Shown piece after piece: positions 1-7,716 of a DNA stretch of 33,194 nt. This DNA comes from Bacteroidales bacterium (GTDB lineage: Bacteria; Bacteroidota; Bacteroidia; Bacteroidales; UBA932). Where the stretch lies: contig JAKSKB010000012.1 in NCBI GenBank assembly GCA_024401975.1, positions 1 to 33,194 on the forward strand, in the 5' to 3' direction. Numbering within the stretch: the stretch's first letter is position 1; every line of letters starts with the position of its first letter. Below the pieces are notes generated by a model that was not told the origin of the DNA, made no database searches, and worked only from the letters and a program-made list of their open reading frames with translations. Position numbers and translations under genes: made by a program.

Positions 1-6
1 GATTTT

Positions 7-2427
7 TCATCGTTTGAGATATGCCGCTATTATAGGCTCAAGAGATTCGAGGTCATTGACAAGAATCTGCCGCATCTTGGAGCCTTCCTGAGGCCCTACG
101 ATTCCGGCGGCCTCGAGCTGGTCCATAAGTTTGCCGGCACGGGCGTAACCCACTCCCATACGACGCTGAAGATCGGAGGTGGAACCCCGCTGTGTCGTCA
201 CCACCAGTCTTGCGGCTTCTTCGAAGCGGTCGTCCAGATTGCTCATATCCACCATAGCGTTGTCGCCGGACTCGCTGTCAGTGACATCAGGAAGGTAATA
301 CGGTGTGTTGTAGCTCTTCTTGTACCCGGACTGGTCGCCTATGAATGAGGTGACCGCCGATATCTCGTCCGCATCTATCCATCCGCATTGGACACGCTCC
401 ATATCGACACCGGACAGATAGAGCATATCCCCCTTGCCTATGAGCTTTTCCGCCCCGGGCTGGTCGAGAATGGTCTGGGAGTCGGGTTTGGCCGACACCC
501 TGAATGCTATGCGGGCAGGGAAATTAGTCTTGATGATACCGGATATGACATCCACGGACGGACGCTGGGTCGCCAGCACCACGTGTATGCCGCAGGCTCT
601 TCCCTTCTGGGCCAGACGTATGATGCTGTTCTGTATACTCTTGCTGGCAGCCCTTGTCTCAGCGGAAGCTCCCACGGTCATCGTAAGGTCAGCGAACTCG
701 TCGATTATAACCACAAGATAAGGAAGGAATCTGTGACCTTCCGTCGGAAGAAGATGGCGTGACTTGTACTTGTCATTGTATGGAATGACGTTATTGACCC
801 CCGCATCACTCATAAGCGTATAGCGTTCATCCATCTCTATGCAGAGCGAACGGAGTATCTTGTTCGCGTCCTGGGGGGTCTTCACTATGGCCTTTTTCCG
901 CTCGTCGTTGTCATCGGACGCATTCGGGAGCACCGCGAGGTAATGCTTGAGAAGTTTGGAATAGGCCGAGAACTCGACCATCTTCGGATCTATGAACACG
1001 AATTTCAGTTCGGAGGGATGCTTGGCGAAAAGGAGAGAGTTGACTATGACGTTCAGCCCCACGGACTTGCCCTGCTTGGTGGCGCCCGCTATGAGAAGGT
1101 GCGGGGCGTCAGCGAGGTCGAACACCTTCACCTTCTGCATTATGGTATAACCGATTGCTACGGGAAGGGCGGCGGAACTTTTTCTGAACGCGTCATCGTT
1201 GAACAACGCCTTCACGGGCACAATCGTGGATTTGTCATTGGCGACCTCTATTCCGACGGAATCGCTCAGCGTTATGATGCGGACACCGTTCGAGTTGAGT
1301 TTCATCGCAATTTCCTCCTGAACGTTGCGTACAGAAGAAATGCGTTCCCCTTCAGCCAGATACACCTTGTAAAGAGTAACCCTCGGCCCTACTACGGCAG
1401 TGACGTCGGCGGCCTTCACGTGGTATGTCCCCAGAACGGATATGATTTTGTTTCTGTTACGGGTGAGCTCGTCATTGGAAAGTACGGTCTTGCCGAACGA
1501 ATGGTCTTTGAGAAGGTCAAGCGTGGGAGAGTTGAAATCCGAAAGTTCATCCTTCACGTCTATGGGCGGCAAGGGTTTCCTGACTTTAGTGGAAATGTCA
1601 TCCCCCACCTGCTCAATCTTCACCTCAACATCAGTCCCGCCTTCCGCGCCGGGTTCTTCCGGCAGGTTGCCATTGCCGGGCTTCCTTGCGACATCTCCGC
1701 CCGGGACCTCCTCCCCCGGTGTCACTTCCTCCCCGCCGCCCAGAATTTCCGGAGGGACAACTGCTGCGGGTCCCTCAGGAAATGCGGATCCTTCAGGAAT
1801 TTCTGTTCCGACTCCGGCCCCGACAGGGTCATTTCCACCGGTCCTGCCGGGAACGAGTGTGCCGGCAGCAGGCATTATATATGGATTCAGCATATACACC
1901 CAGGCCAAAACCAACGCAAGCACAAATATGCCGGAGATGACGGGGCCGGCCAGATTAATCCCCCATTTCGTCAGAAATGCGCCGCACTGCCCGCCCAGAC
2001 CGCCTCCGAACACACCGTTCCAACCGAGCAGATGCCCGACATACGAAAGAAAGAGAGATGTCACCACTGCTCCGGAAATCGATATGAAAGCCGTCTTGAG
2101 CAACGAATAATTCCAACGTTTGAGCAGATAGCGCATTGACAGGGCCACGAACATCACCATCAGGAAAAAACTGCCGAAGCCGAAAAGGTCGCTTATGAAA
2201 AAGCGTCCCAGACGGTACCCTATTTTACCCGCATGGTTATGGATGACCGCCTCCGGGGACAACGACTCCGGATTGCTCAAAATGCTTTGATCAGCCTTCC
2301 AGGTAAAAAGATAGCTTACGGATCCGAGTATCGTAATCAGAGTAATGACCGAAATCACAACCCCTATTATCCTGACAACCGTTTCTCTCTGGCTGTCGTC
2401 CCATTTGTTCCAAAATCTGTCAGTCAT
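7..2427 (-). CDS. ftsK: DNA translocase FtsK/SpoIIIE family
   Basis: Septum-anchored double-stranded DNA pump that clears and resolves chromosome termini during division. The 806-residue protein has about four N-terminal membrane segments within residues 19-180. A Pro/Gly/Glu-rich linker (about 190-290) follows, then the alpha/beta motor and a C-terminal winged-helix gamma domain (about 735-800). Walker A reads GATKQGKS near residue 447 and Walker B reads VVIIDEFADL near 572; both are intact. The length is typical of Bacteroidota FtsK and the linker is much shorter than in E. coli. The ATG at 2427 lies 13 bases after the DUF4290 stop, so the two genes are probably co-transcribed. The stop codon at 7-9 is inside the window, so the gene is complete. 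Identification is very secure from the motor motifs and domain order. Confidence 0.97.
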   Translation of the reverse strand: MTDRFWNKWDDSQRETVVRIIGVVISVITLITILGSVSYLFTWKADQSILSNPESLSPEAVIHNHAGKIGYRLGRFFISDLFGFGSFFLMVMFVALSMRYLLKRWNYSLLKTAFISISGAVVTSLFLSYVGHLLGWNGVFGGGLGGQCGAFLTKWGINLAGPVISGIFVLALVLAWVYMLNPYIMPAAGTLVPGRTGGNDPVGAGVGTEIPEGSAFPEGPAAVVPPEILGGGEEVTPGEEVPGGDVARKPGNGNLPEEPGAEGGTDVEVKIEQVGDDISTKVRKPLPPIDVKDELSDFNSPTLDLLKDHSFGKTVLSNDELTRNRNKIISVLGTYHVKAADVTAVVGPRVTLYKVYLAEGERISSVRNVQEEIAMKLNSNGVRIITLSDSVGIEVANDKSTIVPVKALFNDDAFRKSSAALPVAIGYTIMQKVKVFDLADAPHLLIAGATKQGKSVGLNVIVNSLLFAKHPSELKFVFIDPKMVEFSAYSKLLKHYLAVLPNASDDNDERKKAIVKTPQDANKILRSLCIEMDERYTLMSDAGVNNVIPYNDKYKSRHLLPTEGHRFLPYLVVIIDEFADLTMTVGASAETRAASKSIQNSIIRLAQKGRACGIHVVLATQRPSVDVISGIIKTNFPARIAFRVSAKPDSQTILDQPGAEKLIGKGDMLYLSGVDMERVQCGWIDADEISAVTSFIGDQSGYKKSYNTPYYLPDVTDSESGDNAMVDMSNLDDRFEEAARLVVTTQRGSTSDLQRRMGVGYARAGKLMDQLEAAGIVGPQEGSKMRQILVNDLESLEPIIAAYLKR

Positions 2428-2440
2428 CCCGTATGTGTGC

Positions 2441-3118
2441 CTATTGCTGTTGTTTCCTTCTGCTGCGCCTCTGGTTGTTTCTCTGAGGGCGGTTATGGCG
2501 CGGTTGCCCTTGCTGCATATTCAGTCCGGGACGCGAGAAAATGGCATCGGACGATATCTTGTTCAGACTTATGCCTTCGGGGACCTTTATCCGTCCGTCG
2601 GACAGTTTCTCTATATCGGCGAAAATGGTCTCGTCTGCCACGCTGTCCTTATTCCATATAAGATATTGCTGACGCATATATATGGCAAGGGATCTTATCA
2701 TCGCCGTTTTCATCTCACCCTCAGCCTCAACGGCAATCAGGTCTATGACGCTCTCTATGTTGCGGCCGTAATGCGTCGCCTTTACCGGTTTTTTCTTGAG
2801 AGGGATGGGAAGGGGCCTCGTCTGCAAAACTTCGGGTTTCGGGGTCGGATACGGCGCGTCTATGTCCAGATCCAATCCGGCTATGAGATAGAGGTGGTCC
2901 CAGAGCTTATGCTCATAATCCTCCTGCTGGTGGACCGCCGGATACAGAATCTCCATCGATTTCACAACGGCCCTGGCCTGCTCGCTCCTCTTGTCTCTGT
3001 CCCCTATAGCCTTGAGTTGTTCCACCATCCCAAGTATGCTCCTCCCGTATTCCGGCATACTGAGCGGTTCCCTTTCCGTGTTGTAATACAGTTTTACGCC
3101 ATTTTCGTTTGCTTCCAT
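2441..3118 (-). CDS. DUF4290 family protein
   Basis: A 225-residue soluble protein without signal peptide or membrane segment. The N-terminal part (LYYNTEREPLSMPEYGR) and the following helical stretch match the Bacteroidota-specific DUF4290 family as I remember it; its biochemical function is unknown. The last 30 or so residues are a low-complexity tail rich in Gln, Asn and Arg, which suggests a disordered, possibly nucleic-acid-binding extension. It is the first gene of a probable two-gene unit with ftsK, and a good Bacteroidota-type promoter lies immediately upstream. The family assignment is good. Any role in division or cell-wall synthesis would be inferred only from the ftsK neighbour. 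Confidence 0.85.
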   Translation of the reverse strand: MEANENGVKLYYNTEREPLSMPEYGRSILGMVEQLKAIGDRDKRSEQARAVVKSMEILYPAVHQQEDYEHKLWDHLYLIAGLDLDIDAPYPTPKPEVLQTRPLPIPLKKKPVKATHYGRNIESVIDLIAVEAEGEMKTAMIRSLAIYMRQQYLIWNKDSVADETIFADIEKLSDGRIKVPEGISLNKISSDAIFSRPGLNMQQGQPRHNRPQRNNQRRSRRKQQQ

Positions 3119-3151
3119 CTTCCAAAATCAATTGTTTTACACTCAATCTCG

Positions 3152-3182
3152 CAAATTTATGTTTTTTTTCAAGCCCCTGCAA
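3152..3182 (-). promoter_or_regulatory. sigma-ABfr-type promoter for DUF4290-ftsK
   Basis: On the minus strand the -7 box TAAATTTG (3159 to 3152) matches TAnnTTTG exactly. A TTG -33 element lies at 3182-3180 with a 20-base spacer. The predicted transcript would begin about 30 bases before the ATG at 3118. Seen by eye; no expression data. Confidence 0.6.
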
Positions 3183-3275
3183 TAAGGAACGTATAAAAAT
3201 TTCCGCATATACGGTTTTCCGTGCACGTATTGTCAAATCAAAATGACAGAAGATGAATAATTTCGGAAAAATCAT

Positions 3276-3283
3276 TACCTTTG
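3276..3283 (+). promoter_or_regulatory. -7 box for the E2-like/ligase/metF-metH run
   Basis: TACCTTTG matches TAnnTTTG exactly, about 62 bases before the ATG at 3346. I see no clean TTG at the -33 spacing, so the promoter may be weaker or activator-dependent. The 227-base gap between the divergent genes (3119-3345) holds this box and the opposing promoter; nothing else was recognised there. Confidence 0.5.
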
Positions 3284-3345
3284 GGCGATATTTGTGTCCT
3301 TGCAGTGACGGACCGATTTCATTAGAATAAAACCGAACCTTCGAT

Positions 3346-4251
3346 ATGAGTACTGAAACCGAACACAGAAAAAAGCACTGGCGGGACAGGCGCGACGGAT
3401 ATTTTCTCCGCGACATCGACTCGATGCACGTGATAATGCCGTTCGTGATGCCGCATCGCGCAGCCAATGAGGCAGTGATGACAGAGATGGTGGACATCGC
3501 CGCAATGAATGAATACCTTGCGAAAAAGAACGCCGGTTCACCCGAATTCAAATACACCTGGTTCCACGTGATTTGCGCCGCGCTTGCCAAGACCCTGGTC
3601 CTCAGACCCAAAATGAACTATTTCATATCCGGATACAGGATGTACGAACGGAAGAACATAGAGCTTGCTTTCACAATCAAGCGGAAATTCGAAGATTCGT
3701 CCGAAGAGACGCTGGCAAAGATGATTGTGGACAGACACGGCATCGGACCGATCGAGCAGGTGTATTCCTTCGTAAAGGATATGGTGTCACAAATAAGGGT
3801 GCACGACCGCACGGAGGGCATCACTCACAAATTCAACTTCTATCAGGTTCTCCCCCGCCCCGCATTCAGACTGTTCGTGTGGATACTCCGTTGCCTCGAA
3901 TATTTCGGCATATATCCCAAATCGCTTGCAAAGGACGACCCCTGCTACTGTAGCGTGTACGTCACCAATCTCGGGAGCATAAAGATGAATGCCAGTTACC
4001 ACCACCTTTTCGAATGGGGCAACAACTCATTCTTTGTGGTAATCGGCAAAAAAACGGCCCGCCCCGTATTCAGCCCGGACGGGAGTTTCGAACTGCACGA
4101 TTTCATACCCCTGAGTTTCACGGTTGACGAGAGAATCGCCGACGGCTACTATTATTCGAAAAGTTTCAGAATACTGGGGCACCTGCTCCAGCATCCCGAA
4201 CTGCTCGAACTCGATGCCGACGTCCCCGTGGATTTTGAAAACGAAAAGTAA
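3346..4251 (+). CDS. stand-alone E2-like (CAT-fold) acyltransferase homologue
   Basis: A 301-residue protein resembling the catalytic domain of 2-oxo acid dehydrogenase E2 subunits, with no lipoyl domain and no E1/E3-binding domain. The C-terminal part (LSFTVDERIADGYYY, then a helix ending HPELL) aligns with the E2 active-site stretch and final helix. The normal DHRxxDG motif appears as D261-E262-R263-I-A-D-G267, so Glu replaces the catalytic His while the downstream Asp-Gly is kept. From memory, small stand-alone homologues in other gut bacteria share this DER form, so it probably marks a subfamily and not a sequencing error. First gene of the run; its stop is 8 bases before the ligase ATG. 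It may transfer or bind acyl groups, but the substrate is unknown and conventional E2 chemistry is doubtful. Confidence 0.75.
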   Translation: MSTETEHRKKHWRDRRDGYFLRDIDSMHVIMPFVMPHRAANEAVMTEMVDIAAMNEYLAKKNAGSPEFKYTWFHVICAALAKTLVLRPKMNYFISGYRMYERKNIELAFTIKRKFEDSSEETLAKMIVDRHGIGPIEQVYSFVKDMVSQIRVHDRTEGITHKFNFYQVLPRPAFRLFVWILRCLEYFGIYPKSLAKDDPCYCSVYVTNLGSIKMNASYHHLFEWGNNSFFVVIGKKTARPVFSPDGSFELHDFIPLSFTVDERIADGYYYSKSFRILGHLLQHPELLELDADVPVDFENEK

Positions 4252-4259
4252 GATTGCGT

Positions 4260-5933
4260 ATGAAAGCACCCTGGGTCTCAAGTTACGGTGACTTGCCGTT
4301 CAATCTCACTTACAGCGACAAAACCATAAGCGAGGCGGTTCTTGAAACAGCCGCGAGGGAAGGCGGATTCCCCGCCCTTTCCTTTATGGGGAAAAGCATT
4401 TCCTACAGTTCATTGGCCGCAAACATAGAGACGACTGCAAAATCCTTCCACGCGCTCGGCATCCGCCCCGGTGACAGGGTGATGATATGCCTGCCCAACG
4501 TGCCTCAGGCTGTATATTGCCTTTACGCGCTGAACAGGATAGGAGCGAGCGCCTGTATGGTGCATCCGCTTTCCGCCGTAGGCGAAATCATATATTATCT
4601 TGATGAGGGAGGTTGCGACTGTGTCGTCACTTTGGATCAGTTCTACGGAAAATTCCTTGAGGTTAAGAAGCAGCGGCCCATCGGAAAACTCATCGTCACG
4701 AGGGTATCCGACGAATTGCCGGCAATCAAGGCATTGGCTTTCAGACTTATGACCGAACGCAAGTACCCGAAGGTGCAGAGCGGAGCGGACACGCTGACCT
4801 GGCGGGAATTCCTCGCGGCCGGCGAATGTTATGACAAGGAATACGTGGCGGAAAAGGATTACAAAGGCGAAGCCGTCGTGCTCTTTTCCGGAGGCACCAC
4901 CGGCGTCACCAAGGGGATACGCCTGAGCGACTTCAACTTCAATGCGCTGGCCCTTCAGACCGCCGTGATGAGCCACGAAGACGTAAGACATCTCAAGATG
5001 CTGGCCGCAATGCCGGTATTTCACGGATTCGGTCTCGGAGTGTGCATCCACACGATGATATATTCAGGAGGAACCGCCATACTGGTACCGCGCTTCAACG
5101 TGAAGAGTTATGCAAAACTGATAAAGGACAACCGCCCCAACTTCATCGCCGGAGTGCCTACGCTTTTCGAAGGTATCACAGGAAACAAGTATCTCGACGG
5201 AGTGGACTTGTCCTGCCTCAAGGGCGTATTCTCCGGAGGGGACTCCCTCACCATAGAACTCAAGAAGAAATTCGACAAGTTCCTCGCCGACCACAATGCG
5301 GGGATACGCGTCCGCGAGGGCTACGGCACTACGGAATGTGTCACGGCCTGCTGCCTCACTCCTTATGACAAGGAGAAGGAAGGCAGTATCGGCATCCCCT
5401 ATCCCGACACGTATTTCAAGATTTGCCAAGTGGGAGACACCGTGGAAGTCCCGTACGGGACAGAAGGTGAAATATGCGTTTGCGGCCCTTCCGTGATGCT
5501 GGGTTACATCAACCACGAAGAAGAGAATGCGCAGACGCTCCGCAGACACGAAGACGGTGAAGTCTGGCTCCACACCGGAGATCTCGGTATGATGGACGAA
5601 GAAGGATTCGTCTATTTCAGGCAGAGAATCAAGAGAATGATAATCACGAGCGGATACAATGTCTATCCCTCTCAAATAGAAAACACGCTGGAACAGCACC
5701 CCGCCGTACGCAGAAGTTGTGTCATCGGGGTGCCGGACCCCTACAAGATGCAGAAAGTCAAGGCTTTCGTCGTACTTGCAGACGGATATCAGGACAGCCC
5801 GGAACTCCGTGAGGACATACTTGCGCACTGCCGCAGACACATAGCCAAATACGCCCTGCCGTACACCATCGAGGTAAAGGATTCGCTCCCGACCACCCTG
5901 GTAGGCAAAGTGGCATACACCAAACTGCAATAA
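4260..5933 (+). CDS. AMP-dependent acyl-CoA synthetase/ligase
   Basis: Adenylate-forming enzyme (ANL superfamily) that would activate a carboxylic acid with ATP, probably to an acyl-CoA. The 557 residues carry the expected motifs in order: A3 phosphate loop SGGTTGVTKG near residue 210, A5 GYGTTE near 355, A7/A8 HTGDLG and then RMIITSGYNVYP near 440-470, and the C-terminal A10 Lys in LVGKVAYTKL near 549. All catalytic elements are present, so it should be active. I chose ATG 4260 over the TTG six bases upstream because it is the stronger start codon. It lies between the E2-like gene and a lipoprotein gene in one transcription direction. Substrate cannot be read from the sequence; fatty, aryl or branched acids are all possible. 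Confidence 0.9.
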   Translation: MKAPWVSSYGDLPFNLTYSDKTISEAVLETAAREGGFPALSFMGKSISYSSLAANIETTAKSFHALGIRPGDRVMICLPNVPQAVYCLYALNRIGASACMVHPLSAVGEIIYYLDEGGCDCVVTLDQFYGKFLEVKKQRPIGKLIVTRVSDELPAIKALAFRLMTERKYPKVQSGADTLTWREFLAAGECYDKEYVAEKDYKGEAVVLFSGGTTGVTKGIRLSDFNFNALALQTAVMSHEDVRHLKMLAAMPVFHGFGLGVCIHTMIYSGGTAILVPRFNVKSYAKLIKDNRPNFIAGVPTLFEGITGNKYLDGVDLSCLKGVFSGGDSLTIELKKKFDKFLADHNAGIRVREGYGTTECVTACCLTPYDKEKEGSIGIPYPDTYFKICQVGDTVEVPYGTEGEICVCGPSVMLGYINHEEENAQTLRRHEDGEVWLHTGDLGMMDEEGFVYFRQRIKRMIITSGYNVYPSQIENTLEQHPAVRRSCVIGVPDPYKMQKVKAFVVLADGYQDSPELREDILAHCRRHIAKYALPYTIEVKDSLPTTLVGKVAYTKLQ

Positions 5934-5957
5934 CGCACCAAGTAAATTTTTACAATT

Positions 5958-6284
5958 ATGAAAAAATCACTGGCAATCACACTCGCAATCGCAGCCGCTG
6001 CGATTCTGTCCGTATGCACTTCCTGCAAGGGAAAGCCGGACTTCTACTTCAATCCTTCCGAGATGACCGTCAAGGTCGGTGAAACGAAGAGCTTTGAAAT
6101 CTCAGCCGAAAACATTGATGTTGACCACGACAAACTGAAATACGGCATCGAAGAAGGAGGAGGTGATTATATCCGACTTAATGGAACGAACGTTACGGGT
6201 GTACAGGTCGGTGAAGCCAAACTTGTAGCTGTAATCGAAGGCACAAGTTACACCGCCACGTGCAAGATTCACGTAACAAAATAA
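5958..6284 (+). CDS. small Ig-like (BIG2-type) lipoprotein
   Basis: A 108-residue protein with a lipoprotein signal: Lys-Lys start, Ala/Ile-rich hydrophobic core, and a lipobox ending SVCTSC, with Cys near residue 23 as the probable lipidation site. The mature part of about 85 residues reads as one bacterial Ig-like domain: an FNPSEMTVKVGETKSF opening strand, then alternating strands, and a closing TYTATCKIHV strand. Such domains usually mediate binding or display at the cell surface. It has no catalytic motif. It sits 24 bases after the first ligase and 22 before the LeuA-like gene, an odd place for a surface protein among cytoplasmic enzymes. Function unknown. Confidence 0.75.
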   Translation: MKKSLAITLAIAAAAILSVCTSCKGKPDFYFNPSEMTVKVGETKSFEISAENIDVDHDKLKYGIEEGGGDYIRLNGTNVTGVQVGEAKLVAVIEGTSYTATCKIHVTK

Positions 6285-6306
6285 ATAACAGCAATACTTC
6301 CTCGGA

Positions 6307-7716
6307 ATGAGCCGGATAATATCAGTAAGCGACATCACGATGAGGAATGCAGGCGGCGATGCCGCCTGCGCGCTTTCGTTCAGAGAAAAACTCGAGCTGG
6401 CCAGACTTCTTGACCGGCTCGGGGTCTCCATAATAGAGGCCCCTCCCTTTTCCGGAAGCAGAACGGATGCCATTCTCATCAAATCACTTTCCTCGTCCAT
6501 CGGTCAGAGCGCGCTGGCCGTTCCCATTGATGCCACAAACCCGGAGGGGGCGCAAGTCTGCTGGAATGCACTGAAAGAAGCCGCCCGACCAAGACTCCAG
6601 GTTCGGTTGCCGGCAAGTACCGTCAGGATGGAATACTCCTGCCACCTCAAGCCGGATGCAGTGCTGGCACTATGCTCGGAAGCCGTGGGGCGATGTAGGG
6701 AACTGTGCCCTGAAGTCGAACTGGTTGCGGAAGATTTCACGCGAAGCGACAGACAATTTCTTTCGAAGATGATAACGGCGGCCGTGCAGGCCGGAGCTAC
6801 TGTGGTAACCGTATGCGACTTGTCCGGAGACCTGCTCCCGGAAGAATTCGCCCAAACCGTAAGCGATATCAAATCTCTCCTCCCGGAGACTGTCGGGCTC
6901 GGTGTGGAATGTTCCAACGGCTTGTTCCTGGCCGACACCTGCGCCATCGCGGCCGTACGTGCCGGTGCGGATGAGATAAAGACGGCCGTATTCGGAAATT
7001 TCACTGCCTCGACGGAAAGATTCACTTCCATATTGACCGCCAAAAGCGAAACTTGCGGAGCCTGTTGCGGCATAAAGAACACGGAGATACACCACACGGC
7101 AGGGCAGATAAAGGCGCTCTTCAAGCCGAAGAACAACAAATCCGTCGTAAGGACCGCCACGGACAGGACGGATATGAGGCTCACAATAAACGATGACAAG
7201 CCGGAAGTACTCAAAGCGGTGCGGGATCTCAATTATGACCTGTCGGAAGAGGACGCGAATCGCGTATTCGAAGAATTCGTCCGACTCGCATCGAAGAACG
7301 GATTCATCGATGCCAAGGAACTTGATGCGATAGTGGCTACCGTGGCGTTCCAGGTTCCCCGGACATACCGCCTCGAAAGCTACGTTATAAATTCGGGCAA
7401 CACCATCACCGCGACCTGCCATATGCGCATCAGAAAGGGAAATGAACTACTGGAACACGTCTGCGTGGGGGACGGCCCAATAGACGCGTCTTTTCTCGCA
7501 ATAGAGAAGGCGATAGGCCGGCATTTCGAACTTGACGATTTTCAAATTCAGTCCGTGACGGAAGGTCGCGAGGCTATGGGAGAGACGGTGGTACGCCTGC
7601 GCCACGGAGATAAAATCTATTCCGGGCGGGGGATTTCCACCGACATAGTCGGTTCCAGTATAATGGCATACATAAGTGCCATCAACAAGATTGCATTCGA
7701 GGAGGAGGAAGCGTGA
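6307..7716 (+). CDS. LeuA-like protein with altered metal site and intact regulatory domain
   Basis: A 469-residue homologue of 2-isopropylmalate/homocitrate/citramalate synthases. The N-terminal TIM barrel begins with a recognisable relic of the DxTLRDG motif (SDITMRNAGG); R13 is kept but the metal-binding Asp/Glu is N14. The HxHND metal motif is E201-C-S203-N-G, so both His ligands are gone. The GxGERxGN motif is also unrecognisable. By contrast the C-terminal LeuA allosteric dimer domain (about residues 350-465) is well conserved, with VGDGPIDASFLAIEKAIG and GRGISTDIVGSS. It is probably not a normal Claisen-type synthase; a ligand-sensing, scaffold or repurposed role is more likely. Its stop overlaps the next gene's GTG start by four bases, implying translational coupling to the TIM-barrel/ligase fusion. 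Homology is secure, function is not. Confidence 0.85.
   Translation: MSRIISVSDITMRNAGGDAACALSFREKLELARLLDRLGVSIIEAPPFSGSRTDAILIKSLSSSIGQSALAVPIDATNPEGAQVCWNALKEAARPRLQVRLPASTVRMEYSCHLKPDAVLALCSEAVGRCRELCPEVELVAEDFTRSDRQFLSKMITAAVQAGATVVTVCDLSGDLLPEEFAQTVSDIKSLLPETVGLGVECSNGLFLADTCAIAAVRAGADEIKTAVFGNFTASTERFTSILTAKSETCGACCGIKNTEIHHTAGQIKALFKPKNNKSVVRTATDRTDMRLTINDDKPEVLKAVRDLNYDLSEEDANRVFEEFVRLASKNGFIDAKELDAIVATVAFQVPRTYRLESYVINSGNTITATCHMRIRKGNELLEHVCVGDGPIDASFLAIEKAIGRHFELDDFQIQSVTEGREAMGETVVRLRHGDKIYSGRGISTDIVGSSIMAYISAINKIAFEEEEA

Noticed and set aside
943..2139. Long plus-strand open frame of 398 codons opposite ftsK
   Set aside because: Antisense to a well-supported gene, no recognisable motifs, low-complexity Pro/Arg-rich translation; a shadow of GC-rich coding DNA.
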